Part shown: piece after piece, positions 21,682 to 31,199 of the stretch
How positions within the stretch are numbered: position 1 is the stretch's first letter
How the letters are laid out: every line of letters starts with the position of its first letter
Translations under genes and position numbers: made by a program
Assembly: GCA_016792685.1 (NCBI GenBank)
Contig: JAEULQ010000114.1
Span: 1 to 64,000, forward strand
From: Tabrizicola sp.
GTDB lineage: Bacteria; Pseudomonadota; Alphaproteobacteria; Rhodobacterales; Rhodobacteraceae
Direction: 5' to 3'
Length of the DNA stretch: 64,000 bases
Notes under the pieces: generated by a model
The model's input: only the letters and a program-made list of their open reading frames with translations
Database searches by the model: none
Told to the model about the DNA's origin: nothing

Positions 21682-22737
21682 ATGTCACCGTTCGCGGAAA
21701 GATCCTTGCCAAAACCCCTTCGCATGGCTGCAGGACTTGCCCTGGGAACGGCCGGGGGCGCGGCTTTCCACGCGGCCGGACTGCCTTTGCCTTGGATGCT
21801 GGGCGCGCTTTTCGCCACGATGGTCGCCGCGGTTGCGCGCTTGCCGGTCGAGGGGCCGATGCAGTTGCGCGCCGCGATTGTCGCCGTGATCGGCGTGCTG
21901 CTCGGGTCGCGCTTCACGCCCGAGGTGATCGACCAGGCCAGTCAGGCGCTGGTCACGCTGGCGATCCTTCTGGTCTATCTGGCCGTCGTCGCCGGGATCG
22001 TCGTGCCCTTTTACCGCTATGTTGGACGGCAGGACTGGACCACGGCCTATTTTGCCGGAATGCCGGGCGGACTGTCCGAAATGATCGAGTTGGGCGAGGC
22101 GCGAGGTGCCAATGTCCCGGCGATCGTGCTGGCGCATTCCCTGCGGATTGTGATCACCATCGCGCTGATGGCCTTTCTGTTCCGAGTGGTTCTTGGCCAC
22201 GACGTTGGCAGCTCGAACCCCGCGCCGAGCCCGGCACTCGGGGTCGCCGATGCCGCACTTCTGGCCGCTTCGGCGGTCATCGGCGCGGCGCTTGGCATCC
22301 GGCTGCGCTTGCCCGCGCCCACGTTTCTTGGCCCGATGATCCTGTCGGCCGCCGCGCATCTGTCGGGGCTGACGTCCAGCGCACCGCCGAACCTTCTCGT
22401 AATCGCGGCGCAGGTGGTGCTGGGCACGATCCTTGGCTGCCGTTTTCTGGGAATTGCCCCGGCCATGTTGTGGACGGCCGGCATCCTGAGCCTTGGCGCC
22501 ACGGCCCTGACGCTGGCGCTTGCCGTGATTGCCGGTCTTGCGATGCGCGCATCAACCGGTATCGGCCTTGATCAGGCGCTTCTGGCTCTGGCGCCGGGCG
22601 GCCTGACCGAAATGGGTCTGATTGCGCTTGCCATCCATGCCGACGTGGCCTTTGTGGCGCTGCACCATGTTGTGCGCATCCTGGTGGTGATCGTTGTCGC
22701 GCCCGTCCTGATCAGGGTCGTCCAGCGCAGCAGCTGA
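21682..22737 (+). CDS. AbrB-family membrane protein (COG3180)
   Basis: 351 residues and almost entirely hydrophobic, with about ten membrane segments in two repeated halves. Each half carries related motifs: [14 protein letters not shown] and [21 protein letters not shown] in the first, [20 protein letters not shown] and [21 protein letters not shown] in the second. This is the duplicated AbrB membrane family, sometimes mis-named ammonia monooxygenase. Transport or regulatory function is unproven. It lies downstream of the tRNA and is convergent with the next gene. Confidence 0.87.
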   Translation: MSPFAERSLPKPLRMAAGLALGTAGGAAFHAAGLPLPWMLGALFATMVAAVARLPVEGPMQLRAAIVAVIGVLLGSRFTPEVIDQASQALVTLAILLVYLAVVAGIVVPFYRYVGRQDWTTAYFAGMPGGLSEMIELGEARGANVPAIVLAHSLRIVITIALMAFLFRVVLGHDVGSSNPAPSPALGVADAALLAASAVIGAALGIRLRLPAPTFLGPMILSAAAHLSGLTSSAPPNLLVIAAQVVLGTILGCRFLGIAPAMLWTAGILSLGATALTLALAVIAGLAMRASTGIGLDQALLALAPGGLTEMGLIALAIHADVAFVALHHVVRILVVIVVAPVLIRVVQRSS

Positions 22738-22740
22738 CAG

Positions 22741-23412
22741 CTAGCAATCCGTGGCGTCGGCAAGCGAGACGCCCTTGAGCTTCGCCGCAACCAGTTCATC
22801 CCGCATCTTTCGGTCGCAGAAGACGGCATCGGAGTAGGGGGTCCTGAAGACATGGGCGCCGCCCACCACGGCAGTCCGGAACACCAGTGCCGCGCCGCCG
22901 GCCTTGTCATAGTACTTGCCGTTGGCGTAGTCCCCGGTGCGGATCTTCACACGTGAGGCGGCTTCGTCCAGCGCATCCAGGACGCGCAGCACGTTGCACA
23001 GGTACAGTTGTGGGCCCGGGCTGCCGTCCCAGAGCGTGAAGGTGCAGGCGGTGAAGGCAAAGGCCTCGGGGTCCACCGACTGGAAGACCAGCTTCAATGG
23101 CTCGGACACGATCCAGAGGCCCGCCAGCATCTCGAAGTCGCGGGGCAAGCCGTTGGACTTGCCGCGCCCGGGCTGATGCAGCAGGTGCGGAGGTTCGGGA
23201 TATTGGTCAGGATCGCCAGTCGGAGGCTCGATGGTGAAGCTTCCCGGCAGGCAAAGCCGGTCCCAGTTGGAAAAGTCGATCTTCGGTAAACCGCCGCCCG
23301 GCCAGAAACTGGGTTCGATCAGGAAAAAGCGACCCCGGGCGCGGCGCTCGGCCTCAGTCCAGGGTTCGGAGAAGGGGCGGCGTTCGGCTTGCATCACCTG
23401 ATTTCTGGTCAA
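22741..23412 (-). CDS. DUF1629/Imm11-like protein (tentative)
   Basis: 223 residues, soluble, without a signal peptide. The centre (FEMLAGLWIVSEPLKLVFQSVDPEAF) and the end (TPYSDAVFCDRKMRDELVAAKLKGVSL) resemble DUF1629/Imm11 proteins, which include polymorphic-toxin immunity proteins. No toxin gene is adjacent, so an immunity role is only a possibility. The TTG at 23412 has a GGGAG site 7 nt upstream. The ATG six codons later has its Shine-Dalgarno too close. It converges with the AbrB gene (3-nt gap) and is divergent from sitA. Confidence 0.55.
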   Translation of the reverse strand: MTRNQVMQAERRPFSEPWTEAERRARGRFFLIEPSFWPGGGLPKIDFSNWDRLCLPGSFTIEPPTGDPDQYPEPPHLLHQPGRGKSNGLPRDFEMLAGLWIVSEPLKLVFQSVDPEAFAFTACTFTLWDGSPGPQLYLCNVLRVLDALDEAASRVKIRTGDYANGKYYDKAGGAALVFRTAVVGGAHVFRTPYSDAVFCDRKMRDELVAAKLKGVSLADATDC

Positions 23413-23495
23413 GGTTCTGCTCCCGTGTCGCCTGGGCGGGGCAGGGCGGCAAGACAGGAATTCCGCAGGTCCGCGACGGATGGCCTCTTGCCTTC

Positions 23496-23524
23496 TTGCA
23501 AATGGTTCTCATTTACATTCTAAT
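23496..23524 (+). promoter_or_regulatory. sitA promoter with Mur/Fur-type operator
   Basis: The -35 TTGCAA (23496-23501) and -10 TCTAAT (23519-23524) have 17-bp spacing. The imperfect palindrome TGCAAATG-GTTCT-CATTTACA (23497-23517, 15 of 16 arm bases symmetric) fills the spacer. Fur-family Mur represses Mn uptake from such sites in alphaproteobacteria. Mn-dependent repression is inferred. Confidence 0.65.
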
Positions 23525-23546
23525 CCCAAAGACAAGGATATCGCCC

Positions 23547-24443
23547 ATGACCCTGTCCCGCCGCAGCCTCCTCCTGTCGACCCTGGTCGCGTTTCTGCCG
23601 GTGCAAACCCTGGCGCAGGATCGCCTCAAGGTCGTGACCACCTTCACTGTCATCGCCGACATGGCGCGCAACGTTGCGGGCGACGGGGTCGATGTCGTCT
23701 CGGTCACCAAGCCCGGAGCCGAGATCCACGGCTATGAGCCGACCCCGCAAGACATTGTTGCCGCCTCTGACGCGGATCTTGTGCTGTGGAACGGTCTCGG
23801 CCTCGAGCGCTGGTTCGAGCAGTTCCTGGGCAACCTGGGCGAAGTGCCCTCCGCCACGCTGACCGATGGCATCACCCCCATCTCGATCACGGGGGGCGAC
23901 TATGACGGCAAGGCCAATCCCCATGCCTGGATGAGCCCGGACAACGCGTTGATCTATGTGGACAATATCGCCGTGGCGCTTTCGGGGATCGATCCGGGCA
24001 ATGCCGCGCTCTACCAGGCGAACGCCGATACCTACAAGGCCAAGCTCCGGGCGGCGCTTGACCCGCTGAAGGCCCAGATCACAGCCCTGCCGGAAGAGCG
24101 CCGCTGGCTGGCCAGCTGTGAAGGGGCCTTCAGCTACCTGGCCCGCGATCTGGGCCTGCAGGAGCTTTACCTCTGGCCGATCAATGCCGACCAGCAGGGG
24201 TCGCCCCGCCAGGTGCAGGCAGTGATCGACGGGGTTCGCGAACACAAGATTCCGGCCGTCTTCTGCGAAAGCACAGTGGCTTCGGACCCCGCCGAACAGG
24301 TCGCCCGCGAGACCGGCGCAGCCTTTGGCGGGATTCTCTATGTCGACAGTCTGAGCGATGGCAATGGCCCGGTGCCGACCTATCTCGACCTGTTGAGGGT
24401 CACCACGGAAACCATCGCCAAGGGGCTGACTGCCCCGAATTGA
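23547..24443 (+). CDS. sitA: Manganese/iron ABC transporter substrate-binding lipoprotein-like protein SitA
   Basis: 298 residues, cluster 9 periplasmic metal binder. A signal peptide ([24 protein letters not shown]) lacks a lipobox cysteine. Predicted metal ligands are H61 ([11 protein letters not shown]), H126 ([10 protein letters not shown]), E192 ([10 protein letters not shown]) and D267 (LYVDSLSD). A Glu in third position, and no His-rich loop, points to Mn/Fe rather than Zn. The ATG at 23547 gives a sensible signal peptide. Heads the sitABCD operon behind a Mur/Fur-type operator. Confidence 0.92.
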   Translation: MTLSRRSLLLSTLVAFLPVQTLAQDRLKVVTTFTVIADMARNVAGDGVDVVSVTKPGAEIHGYEPTPQDIVAASDADLVLWNGLGLERWFEQFLGNLGEVPSATLTDGITPISITGGDYDGKANPHAWMSPDNALIYVDNIAVALSGIDPGNAALYQANADTYKAKLRAALDPLKAQITALPEERRWLASCEGAFSYLARDLGLQELYLWPINADQQGSPRQVQAVIDGVREHKIPAVFCESTVASDPAEQVARETGAAFGGILYVDSLSDGNGPVPTYLDLLRVTTETIAKGLTAPN

Positions 24444-24463
24444 ACCGGCGAAGCGAGGTCAGG

Positions 24464-25321
24464 ATGCGCGACACCACGGAACCTCTTGCGGACGGCATCA
24501 GCGCCGTCGGGGTCACGGTCACCTATCGCAACGGCCTGACGGCATTGACCGATGCCAGCTTTGCCATACCGCAGGGCACGATCACGGCTCTGGTGGGCGT
24601 CAACGGTGCTGGAAAATCCACGCTTTTCAAGGCGATCATGGGCTTTGTTCCCATCGCGCGGGGGACGATCCGCTTGCTGGGCATGCCAGTGCGCGCGGCG
24701 CTGCGGCAAAACCTGGTGGCCTATGTCCCGCAGGCCGAGGAAGTGGACTGGTCCTTTCCGGTGCTGGTCGAGGACGTGGTCATGATGGGCCGCTACGGCC
24801 ATATGGGGTTCCTTCGCCGCCCCTCTGCCACCGACCGCGCCAAGGTCGATCAGGCCCTTTCGCGGGTGGGGCTTTCCGACCTCAGGCACCGCCAGATCGG
24901 CGAATTGTCCGGCGGCCAGAAGAAACGCGTCTTCCTGGCCCGGGCGCTGGCACAGGAAGGCCGGATCATCCTTCTGGACGAACCCTTCACCGGTGTCGAT
25001 GTGAAGACCGAAGAGCAGATCGTCGCGCTCTTGCGGGATCTGCGCGCCGAGGGTCATGTCATGCTGGTCTCGACGCATAACCTGGGCTCGGTGCCGGAAT
25101 TCTGCGACCGGACCATCCTTGTGAAGGGCACCGTGCTGGCCCATGGCCCGACCGAGACGATCTTCACCCGTGACAATCTGGAACGCGCCTTCGGTGGCGT
25201 GCTGCGCCATTTCACCCTGGGCGGCACCGACCTTCATGACGACGACGACGCCCGTGAGATCCGCATCATCACCGATGACGAACGCCCCTTCGTCCAATAC
25301 GGCCGGAAAGGCGACAAATGA
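24464..25321 (+). CDS. sitB: Manganese/iron ABC transporter ATPase SitB
   Basis: 285 residues. Walker [11 protein letters not shown]-loop [10 protein letters not shown], signature [10 protein letters not shown] and Walker [13 protein letters not shown] are all intact. It energises uptake through SitC/SitD. The C-terminal tail after ~250 is acidic ([18 protein letters not shown]), longer than in many homologues. The start at 24464 follows GAGGTCAGG, and a TTG overlapping the sitA stop is a less likely alternative. It is followed by an unusual 141-bp gap holding a repeat element. Confidence 0.93.
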   Translation: MRDTTEPLADGISAVGVTVTYRNGLTALTDASFAIPQGTITALVGVNGAGKSTLFKAIMGFVPIARGTIRLLGMPVRAALRQNLVAYVPQAEEVDWSFPVLVEDVVMMGRYGHMGFLRRPSATDRAKVDQALSRVGLSDLRHRQIGELSGGQKKRVFLARALAQEGRIILLDEPFTGVDVKTEEQIVALLRDLRAEGHVMLVSTHNLGSVPEFCDRTILVKGTVLAHGPTETIFTRDNLERAFGGVLRHFTLGGTDLHDDDDAREIRIITDDERPFVQYGRKGDK

Positions 25322-25332
25322 GGCAGCCAGCC

Positions 25333-25354
25333 TTTCATCTTTGCCCAAATATCC
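25333..25354 (+). repeat. 22-bp dispersed repeat, copy 1 (after sitB)
   Basis: TTTCATCTTTGCCCAAATATCC begins 11 nt after the sitB stop, in the sense orientation. The same 22 bases occur as the reverse complement at 34281-34302, directly after the hutH stop. Here the following G/C-rich hairpin seen at copy 2 is degenerate. Confidence 0.7.
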
Positions 25355-25462
25355 CCGCACGGCCCGAGCCGGTTGCGCGCCTATGGCGCGCAGAGGCGAG
25401 ACAAGAGACTTGCGCGGAACGCGCTCCTTTTGAAAACCGCCCGCAGCTGGGACCTGTCTGCC

Positions 25463-26296
25463 ATGCTTGAGCCTTTCGCCTACGGCTACATGACCAACGC
25501 GATGTGGGTTTCCGCGCTTGTCGGCGGCGTCTGTGGCTTTCTTTCTGCCTATCTCATGCTCAAGGGCTGGTCGCTCATTGGCGACGCGCTTTCCCATTCG
25601 GTCGTGCCCGGCGTTGCCGGAGCCTATATCCTCGGCCTTCCCTTTGCCCTCGGGGCCTTCCTTTCCGGCGGGCTTGCGGCGGCGGCCATGCTGTTCCTGT
25701 CGAACCGCACCGGGCTGAAGACCGACACGGTCATCGGCCTCATCTTCACCTCGTTCTTCGGTCTCGGCCTTTTCCTGATCTCGATCTACCCGACCAGCGT
25801 GTCGATCCAGACCATCACCATGGGCAACATCCTTGCGATCTCGCCCGAGGACACGGTTCAGCTCGTCCTGATCGGCGGGATTTCGGCCATCGTCCTGCTC
25901 GCCCTCTGGAAGGACCTCATGGTCACCTTCTTCGATGAGGCCCATGCCCGGACCATCGGCCTGCGTCCAGACCTGCTGAAGGCCATTTTCTTCACCCTCC
26001 TGTCCGCCTCGACCGTCGCCGCCATGCAGACCGTCGGCGCGTTCCTTGTTGTTGCCATGGTCGTGACCCCCGGTGCGACGGCCTATTTGCTGACCGACCG
26101 CTTCCCCCGGCTTCTTGCCCTTGCGTCGGGGATTGGCGCGGCTACGGCCTTTTTCGGTGCCTATCTGTCCTACTTCCTTGACGGCGCAACCGGCGGGATC
26201 ATTGTCCTGCTGCAGTTCGTCCTCTTTGCGGCGGCGTTCATCTTTGCCCCGAAGCACGGGCTTCTGGCCGCAAGGGCAAGGGCGAGGGCAGCATGA
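25463..26296 (+). CDS. sitC: Manganese/iron ABC transporter permease SitC
   Basis: 277 residues with about eight membrane helices, ABC-3 permease family. Landmarks are GWSLIGDALSHSVVPGVAGAY, LFLSNRTGLKTDTVIGL and VGAFLVVAMVVTPGATAYLL. The start is placed at 25463, where similarity to permease N-termini begins (MLEPFAYGYMTNAMWVSAL). The upstream in-frame extension lacks membrane character and overlaps a repeat-derived region. It overlaps sitD by 4 nt. Confidence 0.92.
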   Translation: MLEPFAYGYMTNAMWVSALVGGVCGFLSAYLMLKGWSLIGDALSHSVVPGVAGAYILGLPFALGAFLSGGLAAAAMLFLSNRTGLKTDTVIGLIFTSFFGLGLFLISIYPTSVSIQTITMGNILAISPEDTVQLVLIGGISAIVLLALWKDLMVTFFDEAHARTIGLRPDLLKAIFFTLLSASTVAAMQTVGAFLVVAMVVTPGATAYLLTDRFPRLLALASGIGAATAFFGAYLSYFLDGATGGIIVLLQFVLFAAAFIFAPKHGLLAARARARAA

Positions 26297-27114
26297 TCGA
26301 GACGATCCTTCAGCCCTTCCAGTTCCCGTTCATGCAGAACGCATTCCTGATCGCCCTGATCATCGCACCACCCACGGCGCTGTTGTCGTGCTTTCTGGTT
26401 CTCAAGGGCTGGGCCCTGATGGGCGATGCCGTCAGCCATGCGGTTCTTCCCGGCATCGTGCTCGCCCATATGGCCGGGCTGCCGCTGCTTGCCGGGGCCT
26501 TTGTCGCAGGCCTCGGCAGCGCGCTCTTGACCGGCTATCTGGCCGACAACAGCCGGATCAAGCGTGACACGGTGATGGGCGTGGTCTTTTCGGCCATGTT
26601 CGCGCTTGGCATCGTGCTGCACACCGCCTTCCCGACCGATGTCCATCTGGACCATATCCTCTTTGGCAACATGCTTGGTGTCGGTCAGGGTGACCTTCTG
26701 ACCGCCGCCGCCATCGCCGGACCGGTCACCCTGTACCTCGGGCTCAAATGGCGCGATCTGATGCTGCACGCCTTCGACCCGGCTCAGGCCCGGGTCTCGG
26801 GTCTGAACACCGGGTTGCTGCACTATGGCCTGCTGGCGATCCTTGCGCTGACGATCGTCGCCACGCTGACTTCGGTCGGGCTCATCCTTGCCATCGGGCT
26901 TCTCATCGCGCCGGGTGCCATTGCCTTTCTTCTGGTGCGCAGCTTCGGACACATGCTCATCGTCGCGACAGTGATCTGCCTCGCCGCGATGGTCCTTGGC
27001 ATCTGGCTGAGCTTTCACGTCGACAGCGCCCCGGCGCCGACAGTGGTGCTGATCCTGAGCGGAACCTTCCTGCTGGCCTTCCTGGTCCGCATGTTGAAAG
27101 TCCGTTCCGCCTGA
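26293..27114 (+). CDS. sitD: Manganese/iron ABC transporter permease SitD
   Basis: 273 residues, second ABC-3 permease, paralogous to SitC (GWALMGDAVSHAVLPGIVLAH, NSRIKRDTVMGVVFS, SVGLILAIGLLIAPGAIAFLL). The pair forms a heterodimeric channel. Starts in the ATGA overlap with sitC. Last gene of the operon. The 91-bp gap to the next gene shows no clear terminator. Confidence 0.92.
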   Translation: MIETILQPFQFPFMQNAFLIALIIAPPTALLSCFLVLKGWALMGDAVSHAVLPGIVLAHMAGLPLLAGAFVAGLGSALLTGYLADNSRIKRDTVMGVVFSAMFALGIVLHTAFPTDVHLDHILFGNMLGVGQGDLLTAAAIAGPVTLYLGLKWRDLMLHAFDPAQARVSGLNTGLLHYGLLAILALTIVATLTSVGLILAIGLLIAPGAIAFLLVRSFGHMLIVATVICLAAMVLGIWLSFHVDSAPAPTVVLILSGTFLLAFLVRMLKVRSA

Positions 27115-27205
27115 TCCGGCTTGCGAGTAGTCGGTCCTCCGCTTACCCATGTCTTGTCAGCGGGTTGGCCCGAAGGCACCCGGCACTTTCGATGGATCAT
27201 TCCCG

Positions 27206-28891
27206 ATGCCCGCAACCAATGCCGCAATCTGGTTCTCGTCCGACGGCTTCGATCCGGCGAGCAAGGGCATTAATGGCCGACGCGTGGCCGGGGAAAGCTT
27301 CCTGCGCGGCTTCTTTGCCCATGCCGAGGTCGCGGAGTTCGTCTCGATCGCCCATGCCCAGTCCGACCACGCCGCTTTCGCCGAGATGGCCAAGGCGAAT
27401 GGCGTGACGGCGCCCCTGCGCCATGTGCGGCTGGACGCGCCGGCCGCGATGAAGCCCGTCGAGGTGCTTTACTACCCCGCGCCCCTGGTCTCGACCGAGT
27501 TCTGGCGCCGGGTTCCCTTCGGGGCAGCGGCCTGGGCCTTGTGCGGGATCACCCATACCACGGCGACGAGGAACGTGATGCAGGCGGTCTTCGACATGCG
27601 CTCGGCGCCGCAGATGCCTTGGGACGCGGTGATCTGCACATCGCATGCCGTCCAGGCCTCGCTGCGCCGGCTGATGGAGCTGGCGGAAGACCATCTGGTC
27701 CGCCGTTTTACAGGCGGTGTCATGCCCAGCCGTCCACTTCTGCCGGTGATCCCCCTGGGGGTGAACTGCCAGGATTTCCAGCCCGATGCGGGCCGGGGCA
27801 GGGCGCTTCGTGACCGGTTGGGCATCGCGCCCGGGGATTTCGTCGCCGTTTGCATCGCGCGCCTGACCCCTGATGAGAAATTCGATCCCCTGCCGCTCTT
27901 CCTGGCCATGGAGCTTGCAGCGCAGGAAGTGCGGGCCTTTGGCGGTGGGCGGCTACACCTCATTTTCTGCGGCCAGTTCCGCGAAGAGGTCTGGTCGGGT
28001 GTCTTTGAGGCCGCTGCGCGCGAGCTGATGCCGTCGTGCAGCTATCACCTTCTGGACGGGGGCGATGCCGACGAACGCAAGGCGACGCTTTCGGGCGGCG
28101 ATGCCTTTGTCTTTCCGATCGACAATGTGCAGGAAACCTTCGGTCTGGCCCCGATCGAGGCCATGGCCGCAGGCCTTCCGGTGATCGTCTCGGACTGGGA
28201 CGGCATGAAGGACACGGTGACGCCCGAGGTGGGCTTCCGCATCCCGACCGAGATGCCAAGGGCCGGGCTTGCGACCTATGTCAGCCACCGTCACCTTGGC
28301 GGGACCGACAATTACATGCAGTACCTGTCGCAGCTCTCTTCCATGTCGCCGGTCGATGTCCGGGCCATGGCGCGCGCGCTTTCGACGCTTGCGCTTGACC
28401 CCGAGCTGCGGGCCCGGATGGGGGCTGCGGCCCAGGCGCGGGCACGGGTCCTTTATGACTGGAAGGCGGTGATCCCGCAGATGCAGGCGCTTTGGGCCGA
28501 ACAGGCGGCCATGCTGGCGCACGCCAGGATGAAGGACGGGACCGGGGTGATGCCGCGGGATGCGGGCCTCATCCCGGTCGGCCCGGCGCCCGAGGAAATG
28601 TATGCCGCCTACCCAAGCCGCCGCGCCGGGCCGGACCGGCGTTTGCGCGCGACTGACGCCAGCCAGCGTCCGGGTCCGCGGGCAATGATCCAATTGCGCA
28701 ACTACGCTTTCCGCCGCCGCTTCATCGAGGACACTGGCCGGATCGAGGCAATTCTTGCCAGCTATGCCGCCGACGGACCTGCGGGCGCGACCGAGGCTGA
28801 AGTGTCCGCGAAAACCGGGATCCCCCTGCAGCTTGTCGCCCGAAGTGCGCTTTGGCTTCTGAAGTATGATTATCTGACCGAGGTGCCATGA
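27206..28891 (+). CDS. GT4-like glycosyltransferase
   Basis: 561 residues. The GT-B C-terminal half carries CIARLTPDEKFDPLPLF, LSGGDAFVFPIDNVQETFGLAPIEAMAAGLPVI and SDWDGMKDTV. This is the nucleotide-sugar binding pattern of GT4 with the EX7E-like motif (ETFGLAPIE). Beyond ~450 a C-terminal extension without an obvious domain includes a winged-helix-like AEVSAKTGIPLQLVARSALWLLKYDYL. Donor and acceptor are unknown. The start at 27206 is chosen because the upstream in-frame region is repeat-poor and has no better site. It overlaps the SDR gene by 4 nt. Confidence 0.82.
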   Translation: MPATNAAIWFSSDGFDPASKGINGRRVAGESFLRGFFAHAEVAEFVSIAHAQSDHAAFAEMAKANGVTAPLRHVRLDAPAAMKPVEVLYYPAPLVSTEFWRRVPFGAAAWALCGITHTTATRNVMQAVFDMRSAPQMPWDAVICTSHAVQASLRRLMELAEDHLVRRFTGGVMPSRPLLPVIPLGVNCQDFQPDAGRGRALRDRLGIAPGDFVAVCIARLTPDEKFDPLPLFLAMELAAQEVRAFGGGRLHLIFCGQFREEVWSGVFEAAARELMPSCSYHLLDGGDADERKATLSGGDAFVFPIDNVQETFGLAPIEAMAAGLPVIVSDWDGMKDTVTPEVGFRIPTEMPRAGLATYVSHRHLGGTDNYMQYLSQLSSMSPVDVRAMARALSTLALDPELRARMGAAAQARARVLYDWKAVIPQMQALWAEQAAMLAHARMKDGTGVMPRDAGLIPVGPAPEEMYAAYPSRRAGPDRRLRATDASQRPGPRAMIQLRNYAFRRRFIEDTGRIEAILASYAADGPAGATEAEVSAKTGIPLQLVARSALWLLKYDYLTEVP

Positions 28892-29610
28892 CCCGCTCTA
28901 TCCTTATCACCGGTGCCGGTGCAGGCATCGGCCGCGCCACTGCCCGCGCCTTTCTGGCCGACGGATGGGACGTCACACTGCTGGGGCGCCGACGCGAGGC
29001 GCTTGAGGAAACCGCCGCGGGACAACCGGCCCGGATCATCAGCTGTGATGTCGGCGATCCGGGACAGGTCGAAGCCGCCTTCGCTGCGCTTCCGCGCCTG
29101 GATGTGCTGTTCAACAATGCCGGAATTTCCGCCCCCGCTGCGCCGATCGACGAGATTCCGGTCGAGACCTGGCTTGAGGTGAGCCGCACCAACATCACAG
29201 GCATGTTCCTGTGCGCCCGCGCGGCCTTTGGCCTGATGCGCCGCCAGGATCCGCGCGGCGGCCGCATCATCAACAACGGGTCGATCTCGGCGCATGTGCC
29301 GCGCCCGGGCTCGACACCCTACACGATGTCGAAACACGCCGTGACGGGCCTTACCCGCACGCTGGCGCTGGATGGGCGTGCCCATGACATCGCCTGCGCG
29401 CAGATCGACATCGGCAATGCTTTGACCGACATGGCGGCTGGCTTTACCCGGGGCGTGCCGCAGGCCAATGGCGAGACCCGGGTCGAACCGGTCATGGATG
29501 TCGAACATGTCGCGCGCATGGTGCTGCACATGGCCAGCCTGCCGCTTGAGGTGAACACACCCTTCGTGACGATCATGGCGCGGGACATGCCCTATATCGG
29601 GCGGGGCTAG
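28888..29610 (+). CDS. Short-chain dehydrogenase/reductase
   Basis: 240 residues, classical SDR. The cofactor motif is TGAGAGIG near the N-terminus, followed by NNAG, the catalytic Ser in NNGSISAH and the YTMSK pair (Tyr and Lys). R in LLGRRRE suggests NADP preference, which is tentative. The 4-nt overlap with the glycosyltransferase suggests a joint role, perhaps in glycan or lipid modification. Substrate unknown. Convergent with the ArsR gene, 3 nt apart. Confidence 0.9.
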   Translation: MTRSILITGAGAGIGRATARAFLADGWDVTLLGRRREALEETAAGQPARIISCDVGDPGQVEAAFAALPRLDVLFNNAGISAPAAPIDEIPVETWLEVSRTNITGMFLCARAAFGLMRRQDPRGGRIINNGSISAHVPRPGSTPYTMSKHAVTGLTRTLALDGRAHDIACAQIDIGNALTDMAAGFTRGVPQANGETRVEPVMDVEHVARMVLHMASLPLEVNTPFVTIMARDMPYIGRG

Positions 29611-29613
29611 AGA

Positions 29614-29976
29614 TCAGCGGGCGAAAAGCCCGACCAGCGATCGCAGGAAATCCATCACCCGCGTATCCTTGAGCGCGTAGTAGATGGCCTTGCCCTCACG
29701 GCGGGTGCTGACCATGCCTTCAAGGCGCAGGCGCGCAAGTTGCTGGCTGACTGCTGCCTGGCGTTGGCCCAAAAGCCCCTCCAGTTCGGTCACCGACTTC
29801 TCGCCCGAGGCCAGATGGCTGAGAATCAGCAGACGACCCTGATGGCTCATGGCCTTCAGAAATCCGGCTGCCGACTCGGCATGCACAGTCAGGTCGCCGG
29901 CGATGTTCTGGTCTGCCATTTCCATCTCGCTTTTCCCGTCGGACGCTGCCTGGGACCTGAAACCGATCACGGACAT
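29614..29976 (-). CDS. ArsR-family transcriptional regulator without cysteines
   Basis: 120 residues, winged helix-turn-helix: LKAMSHQGRLLILSHLASGEKSVTELEGLLGQRQAAVSQQLARLRLEGMVSTRREGKAIYYAL. It has no cysteine anywhere, so neither the ELCVCDL metal site nor the redox/persulfide cysteines of SqrR/BigR are present. The signal it senses cannot be inferred. The ATG at 29976 follows GAGGTGA. A -10-like TAGAAT (30008-30013 on the minus strand) lies upstream. It is divergent from the PHP gene. Confidence 0.88.
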   Translation of the reverse strand: MSVIGFRSQAASDGKSEMEMADQNIAGDLTVHAESAAGFLKAMSHQGRLLILSHLASGEKSVTELEGLLGQRQAAVSQQLARLRLEGMVSTRREGKAIYYALKDTRVMDFLRSLVGLFAR

Positions 29977-30176
29977 CCGTTCACCTCATACAACCAATGA
30001 TTGACTTATTCTAACATGTTGTCGCCTGCCACTCGACGGCCACTTGCCGTTGCGCAGCGGGCCGGGCAAGGTTCCGCCGAAGGTTCGGGCTGGCCCTCGT
30101 CCCCGTCGCCTGCTGCGGCGCACGGACAGGGAGGCCAGCGTCGCCGCCAAGACCGCTTGAAAAGGGACTGATCGTC

Positions 30177-31127
30177 ATGCTCCGCCAATCTGCCTTTACT
30201 GCCCCCGGCCGCTTCTGGCGCGGCAACCTGCACACCCATTCCACCCGCTCGGACGGGGTGCTCTCACCCGAGGAGGTCTGCCGTCGCTACCGGGCCGAAG
30301 GCTATGATTTCCTGGCGCTGACGGACCATTTCATCGGCATGTACGGCTATCCCATGGTCGACACGCGTCCCTTCCGGACCGAAGGCTTCACCACGCTGAT
30401 CGGTGCCGAGCTTCACTCGGGAGCGCAGTCGAATGGCGAGCTCTGGCATATCCTCGCCGTGGGCCTGCCTGACGATTTCGCCCCGCCGACAACCACCAGC
30501 TTCGTCGCCGAGCCGGGCCAGGAATCCGGCCCCGAGATCGCTGCCCGTGCGGTCGCTGCCGGCGCCTTCGTCGCCATCGCCCATCCGCAATGGTCTGGTC
30601 TGACCCTGGCTGACGCTCGCACGATCGAGGCCGCCCACGCGGTCGAGATCTACAACCACGGTTGCGCCGCTGGCTGCGACCGGCCGGATGGTTTCGGCAT
30701 TGCCGATCTTCTGCTGACAGAAGGCCGCAAGCTGACGCTGATCGCTACCGACGACGCCCATTTCTATGAGCCCGACCACTTCGGCGGCTGGGTCATGGTT
30801 AAGGCCACCGAGAATTCTCCGGAAGCCCTGCTTGCCGCACTCAAGCGAGGGGATTTCTACTCAAGCCAGGGCCCCGAGATTCGCGATATCCGCATCGAAG
30901 GCGACATGGCCATCGTCGAGTGCTCTGCCGCGGCCTCGGTCATCGCCATGGGTTGGGGCACCGGCGCCAAGGGCGTCCACGGTCATTCGATGACCCGCGC
31001 CGAAGTGCCGCTTGACCGTCTGCTCGGCAGCCCCTGGATCCGCATCTCGGTCATCGATGCCGCCGGAAAGCGGGCCTGGTCAAACCCGATCTGGCGCGAG
31101 GCGGGCAAGAACCCGCGGATACTCTAG
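30177..31127 (+). CDS. PHP-domain metal-dependent phosphoesterase
   Basis: 316 residues. PHP metal-binding motifs occur in order: NLHTHSTRSDG (residues ~17-27), ALTDHF, a Glu in IGAELHSG, IAHPQW and ATDDAHFYEPD. This suits a trinuclear metal phosphoesterase similar to the YciV/RNase AM group in its core, but with a different C-terminal part (after ~220) of beta-rich character. Phosphoester substrate unknown. No signal peptide. It is followed by a stem (31145-31172) before the YdeI-like gene. Confidence 0.85.
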   Translation: MLRQSAFTAPGRFWRGNLHTHSTRSDGVLSPEEVCRRYRAEGYDFLALTDHFIGMYGYPMVDTRPFRTEGFTTLIGAELHSGAQSNGELWHILAVGLPDDFAPPTTTSFVAEPGQESGPEIAARAVAAGAFVAIAHPQWSGLTLADARTIEAAHAVEIYNHGCAAGCDRPDGFGIADLLLTEGRKLTLIATDDAHFYEPDHFGGWVMVKATENSPEALLAALKRGDFYSSQGPEIRDIRIEGDMAIVECSAAASVIAMGWGTGAKGVHGHSMTRAEVPLDRLLGSPWIRISVIDAAGKRAWSNPIWREAGKNPRIL

Positions 31128-31144
31128 ACCCGGGCCAACCCTGC

Positions 31145-31172
31145 GCCCCTCTCGCCTTTGGAAGTGAGGGGC
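31145..31172 (+). terminator. Hairpin after the PHP gene
   Basis: GCCCCTC (31145-31151) pairs with GAGGGGC (31166-31172), 17 nt after the stop. No T-run follows, so this is a weak terminator or processing stem. Confidence 0.35.
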
Positions 31173-31199
31173 AAGGGGTGCGCCATTGCGAGGTGAACG

